Assembly: GCF_000247815.1 (NCBI RefSeq)
Contig: NC_021673.1
Span: forward strand, 110,600,766-110,664,765
Direction of reading: 5' to 3'
Length of the DNA: 64,000 nucleotides
From: Ficedula albicollis
Taxonomy: Eukaryota > Chordata > Aves > Passeriformes > Muscicapidae
The notes under the pieces are model-generated. The model made no database searches and was not told the DNA's origin. It saw only the letters and a list, made by a program, of their open reading frames with translations. A program made the position numbers and the translations under genes. Positions within the stretch are counted from its first letter, which is position 1. Each line of letters starts with the position of its first letter. Shown in pieces: positions 33,010-46,354 of this stretch.

Positions 33010-36000
33010 TGAGGCTGCCAAGAAAGCAGAACTGACACTACTCAGGCTGGAATTTTCTATGAGACAATTTTATTTCTTTTTCTTTTGTCTAAACATGCGG
33101 TTCTCAGACATTCTGGAAAGTGATAGCAACAGTTGCTTAACTTTTAGAGTTAAGCATATGCTTTACCATGCTAACTACCTTGACAAAGCCCATGGCAGGG
33201 AAGGGGTGGTGTTCTTGACTGTGGCAGCTGTAAACCACAAATAATTACATTATCTTTTAACTACTCTTCACTTCAGCCGGAAGAAACATGCCTTGGATTC
33301 TGCTTCTCCTAGACAACTGTAAGGGAACAGAACAATGGTATTCCCAAAGCCCCTGACCTCATGGAACTGTATTTCATTAACCAGTTTTCTCTAAGCAAGT
33401 GGCAGAGAAGTACATTACACAGAAGGGGACACAGAGGCCACAGATCTGGGGCAGCTGAACACTGAGAAAGGATTGTGATGACATTGCTCAGAGAACACAC
33501 ACCATGAATGAGCACTCACCTCCTCCCCCCAAGTTTGCGGGTTTGCAAATCTGCAAACTCACAGGACAGCTATACAGAAATCATAAAAACAGGTATTCTG
33601 ACTCTCTCAACTTAAATCTGAAACCAGTAATCATTCAAGAAGGCGGCACACACGGGAACAAAGGAGCAGGCAGAACGCAAGATTCAGTACATCTCTATTC
33701 AGCGGCAGGAAGGCATCTATTATCAGACGCAGAATGGACCCAAATGCAAAGAAAGCCAGCATTGTCGCACGCGTTACTGGGAACATCCTGGCTGCTCTGG
33801 ACCATTATTCCAAAGAAAGATGAGCTGGGACAACCCCAAAACACAATCTTTAAAACCAGTATCTGACAAAGCAAAGCTTAATTCTTGCAATAAAACTGAA
33901 ACCGAAGCAAGCACATAAAGTAACTCAGGCACTGCCCAGAAAACCCATGGATAAAAACTGGCTAGAGGTTGGCCCTCACAGCCAATCTCGGCAAGCTCGC
34001 TATAGAGCAGCAGTGAAAGATGCAGTCAGCCTTTTAGACATGGTTGTCTTGGAGACACCAGAACACACTGTATTGATGACAAAGGAAACAAAAAGCTGGA
34101 TGCACTTTCTAAGGCTTTTAGTCTGCTCTCTTTCATGTGGAGTTTACGGAGGAGGGCCTCCCTGGGATGGGTATGCGGGGAATGCTGGCAGCAGGACCAG
34201 CTCATTGAGGTAGAAATCTGCACTTGCTTAGGAGTTTCATGCAGCCCCAGAGCACCCTTTATCCCACGGAACAGGAGCCTTCCACATGGAAACTAGCAAA
34301 TGAGACTCACGTTTGCTCACTTTGAAGGTTTAGCCCTGCACAAGCATTAAAAAACCTTCCACCTACGGATCTTTAAAGGAATTAAAGCAAGCAGTCTCCC
34401 TTGGTTTGTGCAAGGGCCCTGGAGCTGCTCTGGGGGCTCTCTCCAATTATTCAAGTGCTCTTCTGCTAGGCTCCTTCAAAACTTTGAAGCAGAAATCCAG
34501 CAAAGTACCTTGAGGTAACTAGGGGAGAAATGGCTAGTGACATTTAGGCCGTAACTGTGAAAACTCCAAGTTCTATCTCAGTGTAACTGAGGTAAGCAAG
34601 GGAAAGAATTTTGACAGTAGTTTATTCTTTAAAGAGACCACGAGCAGTGAATGCTTCTTATTCCGATTATTGAACAAGTCATGTAACACTAAAATTTAAC
34701 ACTTATACTAGACTGTCAGATTCTAGCTCTGTAATAAGACAGCACTTGGTCAGTATATTGCATTGTAGTATGTGCCACATGTAAAAGAATCTTTTCAATT
34801 TGTTAATACTTTTTACTGAAAATGCAATTTAGACCTACATCAGGGGATGCCATGACAGAACATACTGGCTTTAGGTACACAGTTACATGCATCTTCAACC
34901 CTTGAATTAAGCACTGTAACACTGAGGTCTAGCTGGATAGTGTGAACATTTAGCTAATGCAATATTTGGTGCAAGGGGTCTGCCTCCCTGTCTCCACATC
35001 TTAACTTTCTGCAGGACAAGCATGATACCAACTTCTTACCTGCAAATAGACTGCAGGGGCTGTAACTATTTCTCACAAAAAAAGATAGATGACCTCACCC
35101 TGCTATAGGTCACCTACTTGCATGAAAGTTAATAAATTTCCTGATTTCACAGTCTGCTGAGTTTTATATGCCCACTTGCAAATTCTGTGAATACACTGAA
35201 AATTGTGCATGACATATCAACATTTAGTTCTGACAGTAGGATGGGTGAAGCAGGAAAAAAATGGCAATTTCTCACATCATAACCTCCTCTTCTTTCATGT
35301 TGCTCCTTTCTCTTGTCTGTACGGGAGATTGAAGAGGAGGGAAATAGTGAGGCTACACAGATAGGTGATAACTCCTTGCCTTTCCAGTCTCTTCTGAAGA
35401 GCTATAAAACAGATATGTAATAGGTACCTGACAAAGGGATATTGAAATAATCAGCACCAACACCATCTTAGCAGATCTCTCAATGTCTTTACGTAAAACT
35501 GTGTATCTGTAGTAGATAACTGCTACCCTCTCATACATCTGACTGACAACAGCAGAAAACCTGGGTCAAATGATGCAAAAGACACTCAGCCTGATGGGAG
35601 CAATCGCTACTGGTGTATTTCCACATCAGAGGTGCCTACGTAATGAAGTAGTGCTAAAACAACCAACTCTGTTAATTCTGGCTCATTTGCTTTGTCACTA
35701 AATGCGAAACAGTGTATTGAATTAACTGAATTGCTGACAGCAGCTGCGGTTTTTGGAGACCACTGAAAATCAAACTATTTATAAATACCACAATATGGAT
35801 TTCTGAATCTCATTTCAGGCATCTCATAGCTAAGGCATATCCAGACCAGGACAAACATCATCAAGACAGAATACCTCTCATCTGAAGAGCCTATTCCTTG
35901 GTGTAGCTACTTCATGTACCTGAAGCATCTGTAACAGTACAATTCAGCATGATATGTGAGGAAAAAAATAATATATTTCACTAAGTTAGTAAAATTAATT

Positions 36001-39000
36001 GCCTGCCACAGAGAAATTCTCCAATATGGATACAGGTGAATTTTGCACTCATGGAATCGTGACTTCTGCTGTGAAGTTTATAGGAACTAAGCAGTCAAGC
36101 TGTGCTATCACCATTTCAGACACTGATGCCAACAGCAGGCTCAGAAAACAGAACCATGGGATTTTCATCATGATGAGAGAAGCAGAACACAATATACAAA
36201 ATCCTTTCTCCATCTACTTCTATCTTTAAAATAAGTGAAATATTGAATGAAATTAATGAACAGCCATACCCATTTTGTGACATCACACTAGAGGCACATT
36301 CTAACAGGCAGGAAGAGCAAGCAGAAGATGAACAAAGAAGGCACTTGTGTATGCTTTTGCATCAAAATCACTTTTCAGGCTGGATGTCTATCTGCAGCCT
36401 ACCTCGTTCTGTTAGAGGAGGTTCTCAAATGCTGCTCGGAACTGGGGCACAAGGTGTTTGTACATGATGAATCCATGGGCATTTAGTAAAACAGTTAGGC
36501 AATGACCATAATGTATGTTCATGGTAAGGAAATGTCTAGCTAGAAGAATTTTTTCCCTAGATCCAATTCGAAAACCTCAAAAACACACAAAAATGTCTCC
36601 TCTTGACCCTCAGACCAAAAAAGGAATCAAAAATTAGAAGTTCTAATTCTACTTTTCAGGAAAACTGCAATTAAAATCTACCACATTTATTTACAGGCAA
36701 GTGGAATTGAAAAGATATTATGCTTTTACTGATAGTTGAATTATACCATTGTGAACATGCCATACTGGATGTCTATTAAAATTATTTCACCATAACAAAT
36801 CTGGGATAGAGTAAATTAGAGGTTTGTTCTTTGAAGTACATTCCTCTCAGCCCCAGCTCAAAATCACTGCAGCTCAGTTTACCAGAACTTTTTTAAGGGC
36901 TTTATGTAGCTTATGTACAAAGACTGCCAAATTTCAGAGTTATCACTGAGCTGCCTATTATGTCCTGATACAACAAAACCTAAAAGCAACAAGAAGGAAC
37001 ACAGCTGCAGAAACCAGAACCTGGAATCTTTTCCTCCTTCCTTTTGTCATAAAAGAGAGTGAAACTCTGTGAACCTGTTCATGTTTGGATAATAAATCTC
37101 TGTATGCTTTCTGTATTTGCAATAATCAGCCAACAGACTAAGTTTTCACAAGATCAATGCCCACAATAAATACTTGCAAACTAACATACTGAAACTTTTA
37201 TTATTAAGTAGAACAGGTTTTCTTATTTTTCCACAGCAGAAGCTACTTCCTTCCATTACTCTGTTTTATGAGAGCTCTGTTCTTTATTTAGACTTGAGCA
37301 CTAAAGGCTGCATGGTTTATGGATACAATTATAACCACAAGTCTGTTTCCAATTTTCCAAAGCCAACCCTTCATCGTAACAGATAAAGTCAGATTTACAG
37401 GAACAAACCGTGATCACGGAAGAATGACATTTGTAATATAAACATACAAAATATTATACTACACAATCAAAAAGCATATCCAGCAGCCTTACCTAATACA
37501 AGTCCCCATGAGGTCAATTGAAGGATTTGCCTGACTGAAAAAAAAGCCTGAACCACTAAAATAATTTGTATTATTACAAATACTCTCAGACTACTCACAT
37601 GCTTTGAAATGGATATATGTATAAGTCCTTGTGGAGATGCAGTCCTGGACTGTTCATACCTACATCTCAGTATTCATACAGTAGCTGAAAAACTGAGTTT
37701 TACACTCCTGCTGCTAACATCACCTTTATAGGTCTAGCTGGTATTTACATCCATGCTATTCCGATGGTGGAAACTGTCAGGATAAAAAAATTGGTAGGAG
37801 ACACTAGTTAAGAAAGTATTTATGCTTGATTGCTTTATCTAGTCATCTGCTTCCAAAGGAGCAAAATCACTTCAAACCTACCAGAGTAGGCTCTTAATAC
37901 TGTACTTGAACATTACTTCCTCCAGCTCATTTTCCCCTTACTTTTTTAAATCTGAGCATTATATCCCTTCCCCATTTTCTTCAGCTAGATCCCTTTTCTA
38001 TCGTGCAGATGCAAAAGGAAATGCAAAACAAGCCTGCATTCCTGCTGTGGGATTGTGCCACCAAAGCAGAGAGAAATTCACTAGAATTATATACTGCCAG
38101 CTCTGTTCTACTCCCACTGATACTCACAGACATCTTACCATACAGGAAAGAACAGAGAAGCAAAGCTCCGGCATATAACAAATATGAACGGGGGGGAGAA
38201 AAACAAAATGGGAATCCTGGCGTACAATAAATATTACTGATGCTGACTGTGTGCATAACAGATTGCTAAGCAGAAGCAACAGGAATTCTAGTTCTATAAT
38301 CAACAGTCTTCCAATGTGATTCCAAATTATAGGTGTGTATAACTCATGGAGTTGGGGGTAAATCACTGCTTAAACTCAGTGATGTCAAATAAACTATACA
38401 TTAACAATTAAATGTTTCTCCCTCCCTCTAAATGCAATATTCATAACACAAAGTCTGACAAGTTCCTTTCTTAGCTGCAGTAACAACTAAATACACTTCA
38501 CGGGAGAGATTTGGTTGCCTGTGAAGTTATTCAAGAGACTCAGAACCACTTCTGCTCTCATAGGAAAGTCATTCCTGTTTCTGATGGCCAGGAATTATTT
38601 TAACATCTAAGACTTCAAAATATATAGGTTATTGCTTCACTTATTAGAAAGTGGTCACATTCCTCCCATAGAAATTCTTAGATAAAGAGTCAAAATTTCC
38701 TAATAACACTGCATAAAAACTTCTATTATTCCAAAGACTGTATCTGTAATTGATATTAAAAGTTCAATTTCCATTCTGAGAACAAAAGAATATTCAATTT
38801 TGAGAACAGAAGAATAAAAGACAGGGAATTTAACCTTTTTGTATTATTTTGTTCCATTAAAAATGTTTTCTTTGGCCTTTATTCAAAGACACAAACTAGA
38901 TACATAAGAGAACCTCACATATATTGGAAAAGGACCATCAGCTGGTGCATTTTCAGAATTTCAGCTTACCTTTAACAAGATTGATAGTGTTAGGGGATAC

Positions 39001-41551
39001 AGAAAAATGCAGAATGTATTCAGAATGTAAACTAACAGGCTGTCCTGTATCTTAGGACATTTGCATTGTTCATATATACATGGATGCCCTATACACACAT
39101 ACTATTAAATATATATGGATTCACAACAATGCCTTAGGACACCAAGTGCTATTTATCTCTGCCCTAAGTTAACTGTGTATTTAAGTCCCTGACATGGGGA
39201 TGCTGCTGATGTAGTATTTATGTAATGGCTTCTGTCTTCAGGGGATCCTCAGAAGCAGACTTCCAGAAATTATCTGGCATGTTTTTACCCCATTTTCTAC
39301 TCAATTTATCAAATAAATGTAAACATTTTAAAGACAGGAACAACTAACTGAAGATAGTGGAATTCCTTGCAACCAACTGTAGCAAGTTCAAATGTGTCTC
39401 ATCATCTGGACACTTTCTGTACTCAGCTGAAAGACAAATTGCTCTGCTAAAGGGTTAAGACAGACTGGGAAACCTGCCATCTAAAAATAACTCCCTCTTC
39501 ACTGGAGAAGCCAGAGCCCAGACAACACAGACTAGAGGATTAACAATGAATGGTAAGTTTTAGATGAAGAAGTATCTTTCATTAGGCCAACTCGTGTAGT
39601 TTTTAAAAATGACACATTACTTGGGGCAAACAAAGCCTTTTTTTGTTTTAAAATCTTTCCAATGTTATTCTCAGCTGGGTAAGTATTCTTATTTTGGAGC
39701 CAAAGAAAGGCACACATACAAAGTCAAAAGATCTGCCCTGGGCTACGTGCAAGCCACCAGCAAACTAAGATCAGAGATCAAGTGGTTCTAGATGTAGATT
39801 TGGAGTGGGCTCCTTTCCCAGCTTACATCACTTCTCCTGATACTTCTGGAGACCTTGCACTGAACAAAGAGAGACTTGTGAAAATGCCTTAAATGAGTTT
39901 TTGCAGGGCATATTCAAATGATAAAAGTATTTTAGTGTCATCTACCCAGCAAACATACTCACTGCTGCTGCTGATAAATGGCATCAGTTCCAGACACAAG
40001 ACAACTCCATACTCCACCACCACCAACACTGTCTATTTTTTAAAAATGTCTAATCCAAAAAATAAGTATTACCACAAAGTCAAAGAACAGCCAGTCACCT
40101 ACAAAGAGGAAGAATGCTTTTTCTGGTTGCACTTGTGGTTATTTGTGTTTGGGGGTTTTTTGATAAAAAATTATAATGTTACACTGAAACAGATTTGTTC
40201 TAAATAAAATTAACCAGACTAAAACAAGAGTCTGTTTTTAGGCAGTGTTTCTGAAAAGGAGAGAGAGAGTCAGAACAGATCAGAAGTGGTTTATACATAA
40301 ATATATCCAGAGGGAAAAATTACTGAAATATTTGTTTACAGTTCTGAGGTTGAGACTGCCTACAGGTAAATAAGTCTAGATGAGAATTAGCATCTGAGGG
40401 TGACCAGTCTTTCAAAAGTCTCTGATCTGATATAATCCTTCCACTGAGCTATAGATAGATATCTGTGTACTTGCCCCTTGGGGACTCAGACACCAGACCT
40501 GACCTTGAATGGGTACCAGCTGGCCTGGCAAAGGCTCCTACCCTGGATGTGAAATAGCCTTGATGATACACCCAGTGTGGGTCGCAATTAGCACGGCCAC
40601 TTAACAAGGAGCAACACCTCCTCTAGTTTGTGCTGCAGTTGGCGGGCACAAACAGAAAGCTTGCCATAAATTGTTGAGCAGTGCCCAACAGAGCAGGAAG
40701 AATCCAGAGGGAAGCTTTAATAGGCCATTGAAGAAAGCTGTGATGAGCTAAGTATGAAACAGCAACAGAAATAATAGTGGAAGATTGAAAAACAAGGGCG
40801 TAAGGCCTAATATGAGAAGATGCGCCAGCTGGAAGCTGACAGGAACTAATAGTCAAAAGAAGAGATTACAATGCAATTCTTAGAATAATGAATCAGATAA
40901 AAGTATCAGGTTCCTCTTGTCTTTAGCCTGTGATGCATTTAGTTTCATTGCACACACAGGGATGCTGCTTTGCTATTTGACTGTGCACCCTGACTGGCTC
41001 TCAGCAGTTGTCAGCAAACTGTGCCACCAGCTCCTGCTGTTCGCCCAACAAACCCATGTCCAAACTGGAAGATGCTCAAATAGAAGATGCTTTACCTTCT
41101 CCTCTGCTCCCCACAACCTGTGAAAGATACATCTCTCAAACCTAAGTCTGAAATTTAAGGACTGGACTAAGTCCAGCACTGTGTCACTAAGCACTGCACG
41201 CAACTCCCCAGGGAGCACTGACTGCACTTCATGGAGGCTCTGTTCTCTCTTGGCACAACCTCACAGTGCTGCAGTGGCAGGGAAGCTACTAAGACTGAAG
41301 CACGGCAGACAAAGATCAGTTAGAATGATGGTGTGAAGTTTCCAGTTCATGTGCTTACAGAAAAAAAGGGACTTGTGATTACAAAAGGAAATCAATGGTG
41401 AAGAGATGCCATAAAGGGTTATTAGTGGGTTTTTTGTTTTTTTTTTTTACTGAAAACACACAGTTTCTCTCAAAATGTCCAAGCAGCCAAAAATCTCATA
41501 AATTCAGGCAACTATAACAAGGCACTCTCCAATCAGGACCCATCCATGTTT

Positions 41552-41811
41552 AAAATCACAGAATTGTTTAGTTTAGAAAAGACCTTTAGGATCATTCAGT
41601 CCAACCATTAACATGACACTGTCAACATAGGCACCCCTAAGCCATGTCCCTAGGTGCCACATCTACATGTCTTTTAAACACCTCCAGGGATGGTGACTCA
41701 ACCACTACCCTGGGCAGCCTGTTCCAACGCTTGACAACAGTTTCAGTGAAGATTTTTTTTCCTACTCTCCAATCAAAACCTCCTCTGGCACGACTTCAGG
41801 CCAAAAACTAC
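41552..41811 (-). mobile_element. CR1 LINE 3'-end fragment
   Basis: On the + strand: AAATCACAGAATTGTTTAG, AGACCTTTAGGATCATTCAG, CCACATCTACATGTCTTTTA, ACACCTCCAGGGATGGTGAC, CCCTGGGCAGCCTGTTCCAA and GCTTGACAACAGTTTCAGTG. This is the antisense of a CR1 tail, about 260 bases. I recall it as closest to a CR1-E or CR1-X type subfamily. It shares the orientation of CDH2, as do the other two CR1 pieces. Confidence 0.88.
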
Positions 41812-42480
41812 CAGCTGCTCAGTACTAGCTAACAAAAATACATAATCTTGCACTCCAAGTCTTATAAAAGCCAGTCTTAAATAAAGACATTTCTTTCTTT
41901 ACAGAAGTAGGATTTATTCTCTTTTAAAATTTCTGAGATTTGAGGTAAGGCAAGAACACAGACCCAAGGGAGCAAAATTAGCAGCTGGAAGCTGAGCCCT
42001 TCAGACAAGCTGGCAGAAGAGATCACATACTCTTGAAGAGTATGTAACTGCAGAAGATCTATTGCTTGGAAGGAGGTTCACCCAAATTATGTATGAAAGA
42101 AGTGTCCCTGATATTTTTGCTCTGAGACTAGGAAAAAAAAAATCTTTTACACATAAGATTTCTTTATCAAATTCATTTATTCTATTAATGCTTTTAATTC
42201 CTTTGATTCAACCTCTTCAGAAGTCATTATTTTACTGACTAACAGGAAGGAGAAAAACATGTAGCAGGACACAGGAGTACCAGGCTAGCAGAGAGAAATC
42301 TGATAACTACAGACTTATCTAGGCTTGTGCTTTATGTACTTCACTATATCAGATTAGAATCAGATGATGCAGAAGGTAGGACATGAAGGACATAGGTTGT
42401 TCCAGTAAGACTACCAGGTCTGCTACAGGATCTGGTTCTCTAATTATTTATACAGTTCATAAGAGTTTATTTATTAAGCA

Positions 42481-42615
42481 TTTCACTAAATGGTCTACAT
42501 GGTAAACTGACTGAGCAGAAAGAATCAGCATAGAATTATATCCTGCCGTTTCACTAAATAGTCTACATGGTAAACTGACTGACCAGAAAGAATCAGCATA
42601 GAATTATATCCTGCC
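42481..42615. repeat. Tandem duplication, 68-bp period
   Basis: Two copies starting TTTCACTAAA (42481 and 42549), containing GTCTACATGGTAAACTGACT and ending ATTATATCCTGCC. A few substitutions (AATGG/AATAG, GAGCAG/GACCAG). Confidence 0.95.
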
Positions 42616-43263
42616 TCAAACAAGAATCACATCAATAACATCTATAAGGCTGTTCTCAGCTGGAAGTATTGCAATGAGAAAAATAAAGTGTTTCTTTTTT
42701 GTGGACAGCATTCTCACAATCTGGATATATGATGTGTTTAACACGGGTCATGCAAAAACCATCTAAAATAAGTATCTGCTATTCCTACTGCATTCTGAAA
42801 TGACCTTCAGTGGTAACAGTTATGCCCTTCCAGCTGCATGGGCGAACATGGTATCGTCCATCCTGTCACTAACAGATTGTCACTCTGACAATGATTTACA
42901 GTGACCACAGTTAATGAGTAAGATTGCATAGTGAAGAACACAATGTTTCTCTCTATCAACTTGCTGAAGTAACTGAAAAGGCTAAAACAGGATTTACAAG
43001 CCAAACAGTTTGAGATAAGAACAAAACAATTCACTATGTTCAAAGAAAACACTTTGTTTCCTTTTCTAGGACACCTCACAAGTTTAGGTTTTAGAAGCCT
43101 ATAACAGCATAGCTAGAAGAGTCACTCTGAGCACTCACAGGAGCAAATACCCCGGCAGGTAAGTATGGGCCCGAGGGTCAGATTTGCCTCTGGAATATTA
43201 CATTGGTGAAACTGTTTCTGTCTTTTTTAGCTCGCTACTTCAAAGGTAGTTCAAGGGTTAGAA

Positions 43264-43334
43264 AACTCAAAAAGGATTATTGGGAGTGGTGAGTACCAAT
43301 TCAAACTAAACTCAAAAAGGATTATTGGGAGTGG
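43264..43334. repeat. Short repeat pair, 45-bp offset
   Basis: AACTCAAAAAGGATTATTGG followed by GAGTGG occurs at 43264 and again at 43309, separated by a unique spacer. Confidence 0.93.
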
Positions 43335-43538
43335 AGCACATCGTAGATTTGTTTTGCCAACAGCTCTTGCAGAAATGTAACATCTGTGTTTCTTGCACTT
43401 CAAACTCTGACATTGCAACTGGTAAACTCTTTTAATATAGTCTGTAATATACAAGGTGTCAGTTGCCAAAACTGACCATTCCATTATAGGTTTTAAACTC
43501 TGTATTATTTTCTTTACAAGAAAAGCCTGAAATTACAT

Positions 43539-43664
43539 TTTGGTATTTACTTGCAAGTCCATCTGTGTCCTCTTCTTGCCCACCCCTTGCTCCTGGCTGT
43601 GTTTGGTATTTACTTGCAAGTCCATCTGTGTTTTCTTCTTGCCCACCCCTTGCTCCTGGCTGTG
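43539..43664. repeat. Tandem duplication, 63-bp period
   Basis: Two copies beginning TTTGGTATTTACTTGCAAGT (43539 and 43602), containing CTTGCCCACCCCTTGCTCCT. They differ mainly at TGTCCTC versus TGTTTTC. The period is a multiple of three and the repeat stays open on the minus strand (see the finding on 43459-43785). Confidence 0.95.
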
Positions 43665-44879
43665 TTGGCTTCTGACTGGTGCTGAGCAACCTGCTGTTTT
43701 TTGCCTTTATTAATACTTCAATGGCTTTCTGCTGAACAAAGAAAGCCTCATCATCAGGAGGCAAGACCACAAATCCTAGCTTCACTATATATAACCAGCC
43801 TAGCTACTTACCAACATTATTATCACAAGAAGAGAAAACTGTTCTTATGGAAACAGCATAAAAGTTACTGGAAGATTTACTGCTTGGCTCTAAAAGGTAT
43901 TCATGGAACAGCTGGACAGATAACAATGCAGGAACAAAAAATTATTCACACTGTTAATCTTACGGCGTTATCTTACAGTGATGAGCCTGCCCTGTCATTA
44001 AGTCCCTACAGCTAACTTTTCCTCATTAGGAACTAACATTCAAAGAGAAATGAAACGATGCTATAAGTACTTCTATTTCCATCAATCTCTCAAAACCGAC
44101 TACTCCATTGTAGACGTTATGCTAATATGTTACTTCTGAATTCAACTCCAGAGAGTGGAAAAAAACTACAACTCCTGCTGAGTCAGATGTTTGTTTAATG
44201 CTACCAGTGGACAAAATCATAGTGGAAAGACCGTGGCTATTGCTATTTACTATCAAGGTGGGCAATAAACATTTCCATGTTTACACTATGGAAAACAATC
44301 CTTTCATCTCTGAATCTGAATCAACCAACTGCAAAATGCTTTTTAGAAATCCTTTTTAGTGGATGAAAGCATCTTTTAAGTCACACATTTTACAAATGGG
44401 TAATTTTGCAAGCAACAGAAAAAAAACACCAAATCTAATATAACAACTTTTAGCTTCAAAACAAATTATTACCTCTTCTTGAACAGAGACACATGTAAAT
44501 TCATTCATCTCCGTAATGCTTTTACAATTCTGCTTCAAACCCAAAATTTTCAGGACCGGATATGCTCGACAATATGTAATAGGCATAATATTTTTAGCCT
44601 GTCCATGATAAAGAGATGATAAATACAAAGAGAAGCCCATGGCTATGCCCAGGACCATGAGAAGTCAGGGAATACTCTGGATGTCCCTTTGAACTTTTAA
44701 GAATTAAAGGCTAATCGCCTTTTTAAAACGGAGATTGCTTAAAGCTTTCCGCAGAAGATAAAACCTTTACTAGATGAACTACATCTGTTCATCACATCAT
44801 TCAGAGTCAGCCACACCAGTCATCTTGGAATGAAACACAGCAAATCTGGGTGGAGGCTAAAAAGTGATTATTCTGACTT

Positions 44880-45600
44880 CAGCCCTTGCACACACTGTTC
44901 AGCGTGAGCCCCCCGAGCTCAATGGGAGCTTGTGCTCATCCACCCTTTCCCAGCCCAAGCCCTCATCTAATTACAATTTCTGCATCCTCTGGTCCTGCAG
45001 AACTCCCCCTTACCTTCCCTTGTGTTAAAGGCACTGAAGACAGTAATTTACGTCTAATTAACGGAACTGAGTCATAACGAGCTCCTTTCTTTTACGAGAC
45101 TTGAATGTTAAATGTCCGAAATAACCAATGAAACCCGGCTTTTAGTCCCGCTCCGTGTGTTAAGCTCCTGCAGCACAAAGCTGTTATTCACGCCTTGCTT
45201 TGCATACAGTCGGAGGGTCGGGGGTTACTCACACTGACAAATTCTTAAGATGGCACACACAGAGCCACCAGCTCCAATATTTTAGCTATGCATCCATGCT
45301 GAAACAGGCTCATCCCCAGGGACCCGCTGATTTTCTTCTCCAGCTTCGGGAGGGTATCCTTTTCTCCCTGACTGAATTTGACAGGCCCTTTAGGAGGGAT
45401 CAATTTCCACGCCACAGAGACAAAAGGCGGGATGAAAGTTGGAAGGCAGGCGCACAAAGAGCTGCACATCTGCCCAAAGAACAGCACGATAAAGCAGTTC
45501 TGCTGCTGATCCAATATGAACCACCAAGATGTCATGAGGCTACCAAAGAAACCAATTATGTGGGAACAAAACCATGCATGAGAACATAAGAAAAGCAACT
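44880..45600. promoter_or_regulatory. Candidate intronic regulatory segment
   Basis: A segment richer in CpG than the surrounding intron, with clustered homeodomain-type cores (CTAATTAC, GTCTAATTAACGG), a CCAAT box (ATAACCAATGAAA) and a POU-like CTTTGCATAC. From about 45200 to 45590 both strands stay open for over 110 codons without resembling any known protein, which can happen in constrained non-coding DNA. No conservation data are available, so this is inference only. Confidence 0.3.
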
Positions 45601-46150
45601 CAGTTTCTCACTCCATGAAAGCAGCAACTGTTGCTGATTCAGTGAATCGAACCATAAAAAGACAAAAAAACCAAAATGTATAAATATACCAAGGTATCAT
45701 CTCAAAAGACAAGGCAAGTTCTTCTATCATGTTTTCATCACTGTGTTTTAAAAGTTACACAGACAATGATGACCAAGTGCAGATTATGCCAATGCTGATT
45801 TGTTACTATAAGCAGAAAGACAAGAAAATAGCCCAAGAAGGAACTGGTAGACCATAAATCTACAGTCTTAAACAACTTTGTTCTTCCATGTCCACACAAG
45901 ACACCGTAAGCTTGGAAGTGTGGTCAAATGGATGCTTCCACCTGCACAGCACAGTGCTTCTGCACACCTACTCCACTACACATGGACCCACGAAAGAAGA
46001 GGTCTCTATTCTACTTCATAGTCTTGGGACTTCCTGCTTTATTTTTGCAAAAACTACAAATATAGGCTCTTTTGTCAGCTACTAGATACACTAAAGACTG
46101 AGAATTATCTCTGTATTAAAGCAACTCTATATGCTTGCAACATGAGCTTT

Positions 46151-46354
46151 AAAAACTCCTATTTTCAAACTAACTTTAGGATGAGAACCTTCTTTAATGT
46201 TCAACTATTATGCCTGACGTCAAGTGACACATAAATAGTTACAAATCTATCGAAAAACTCATATTTTCAAACTAACTTTAGGATGAGAATCTTCTTTAAT
46301 GTTCAACTATTATGCCTGACATCAAGTGACACATAAATAGTTACAAATCTATCT
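46151..46354. repeat. Tandem duplication, 102-bp period
   Basis: Two copies starting AAAAACTC (46151 and 46253), each containing CAAACTAACTTTAGGATGAG and ending GTTACAAATCTATC. About three substitutions. Confidence 0.95.

Noticed and set aside
45200..45598. Overlapping 129-codon plus and 117-codon minus open frames
   Set aside because: Two long frames on opposite strands at the same place reflect base composition. Neither resembles a protein family, so the segment is reported as a possible regulatory element instead.
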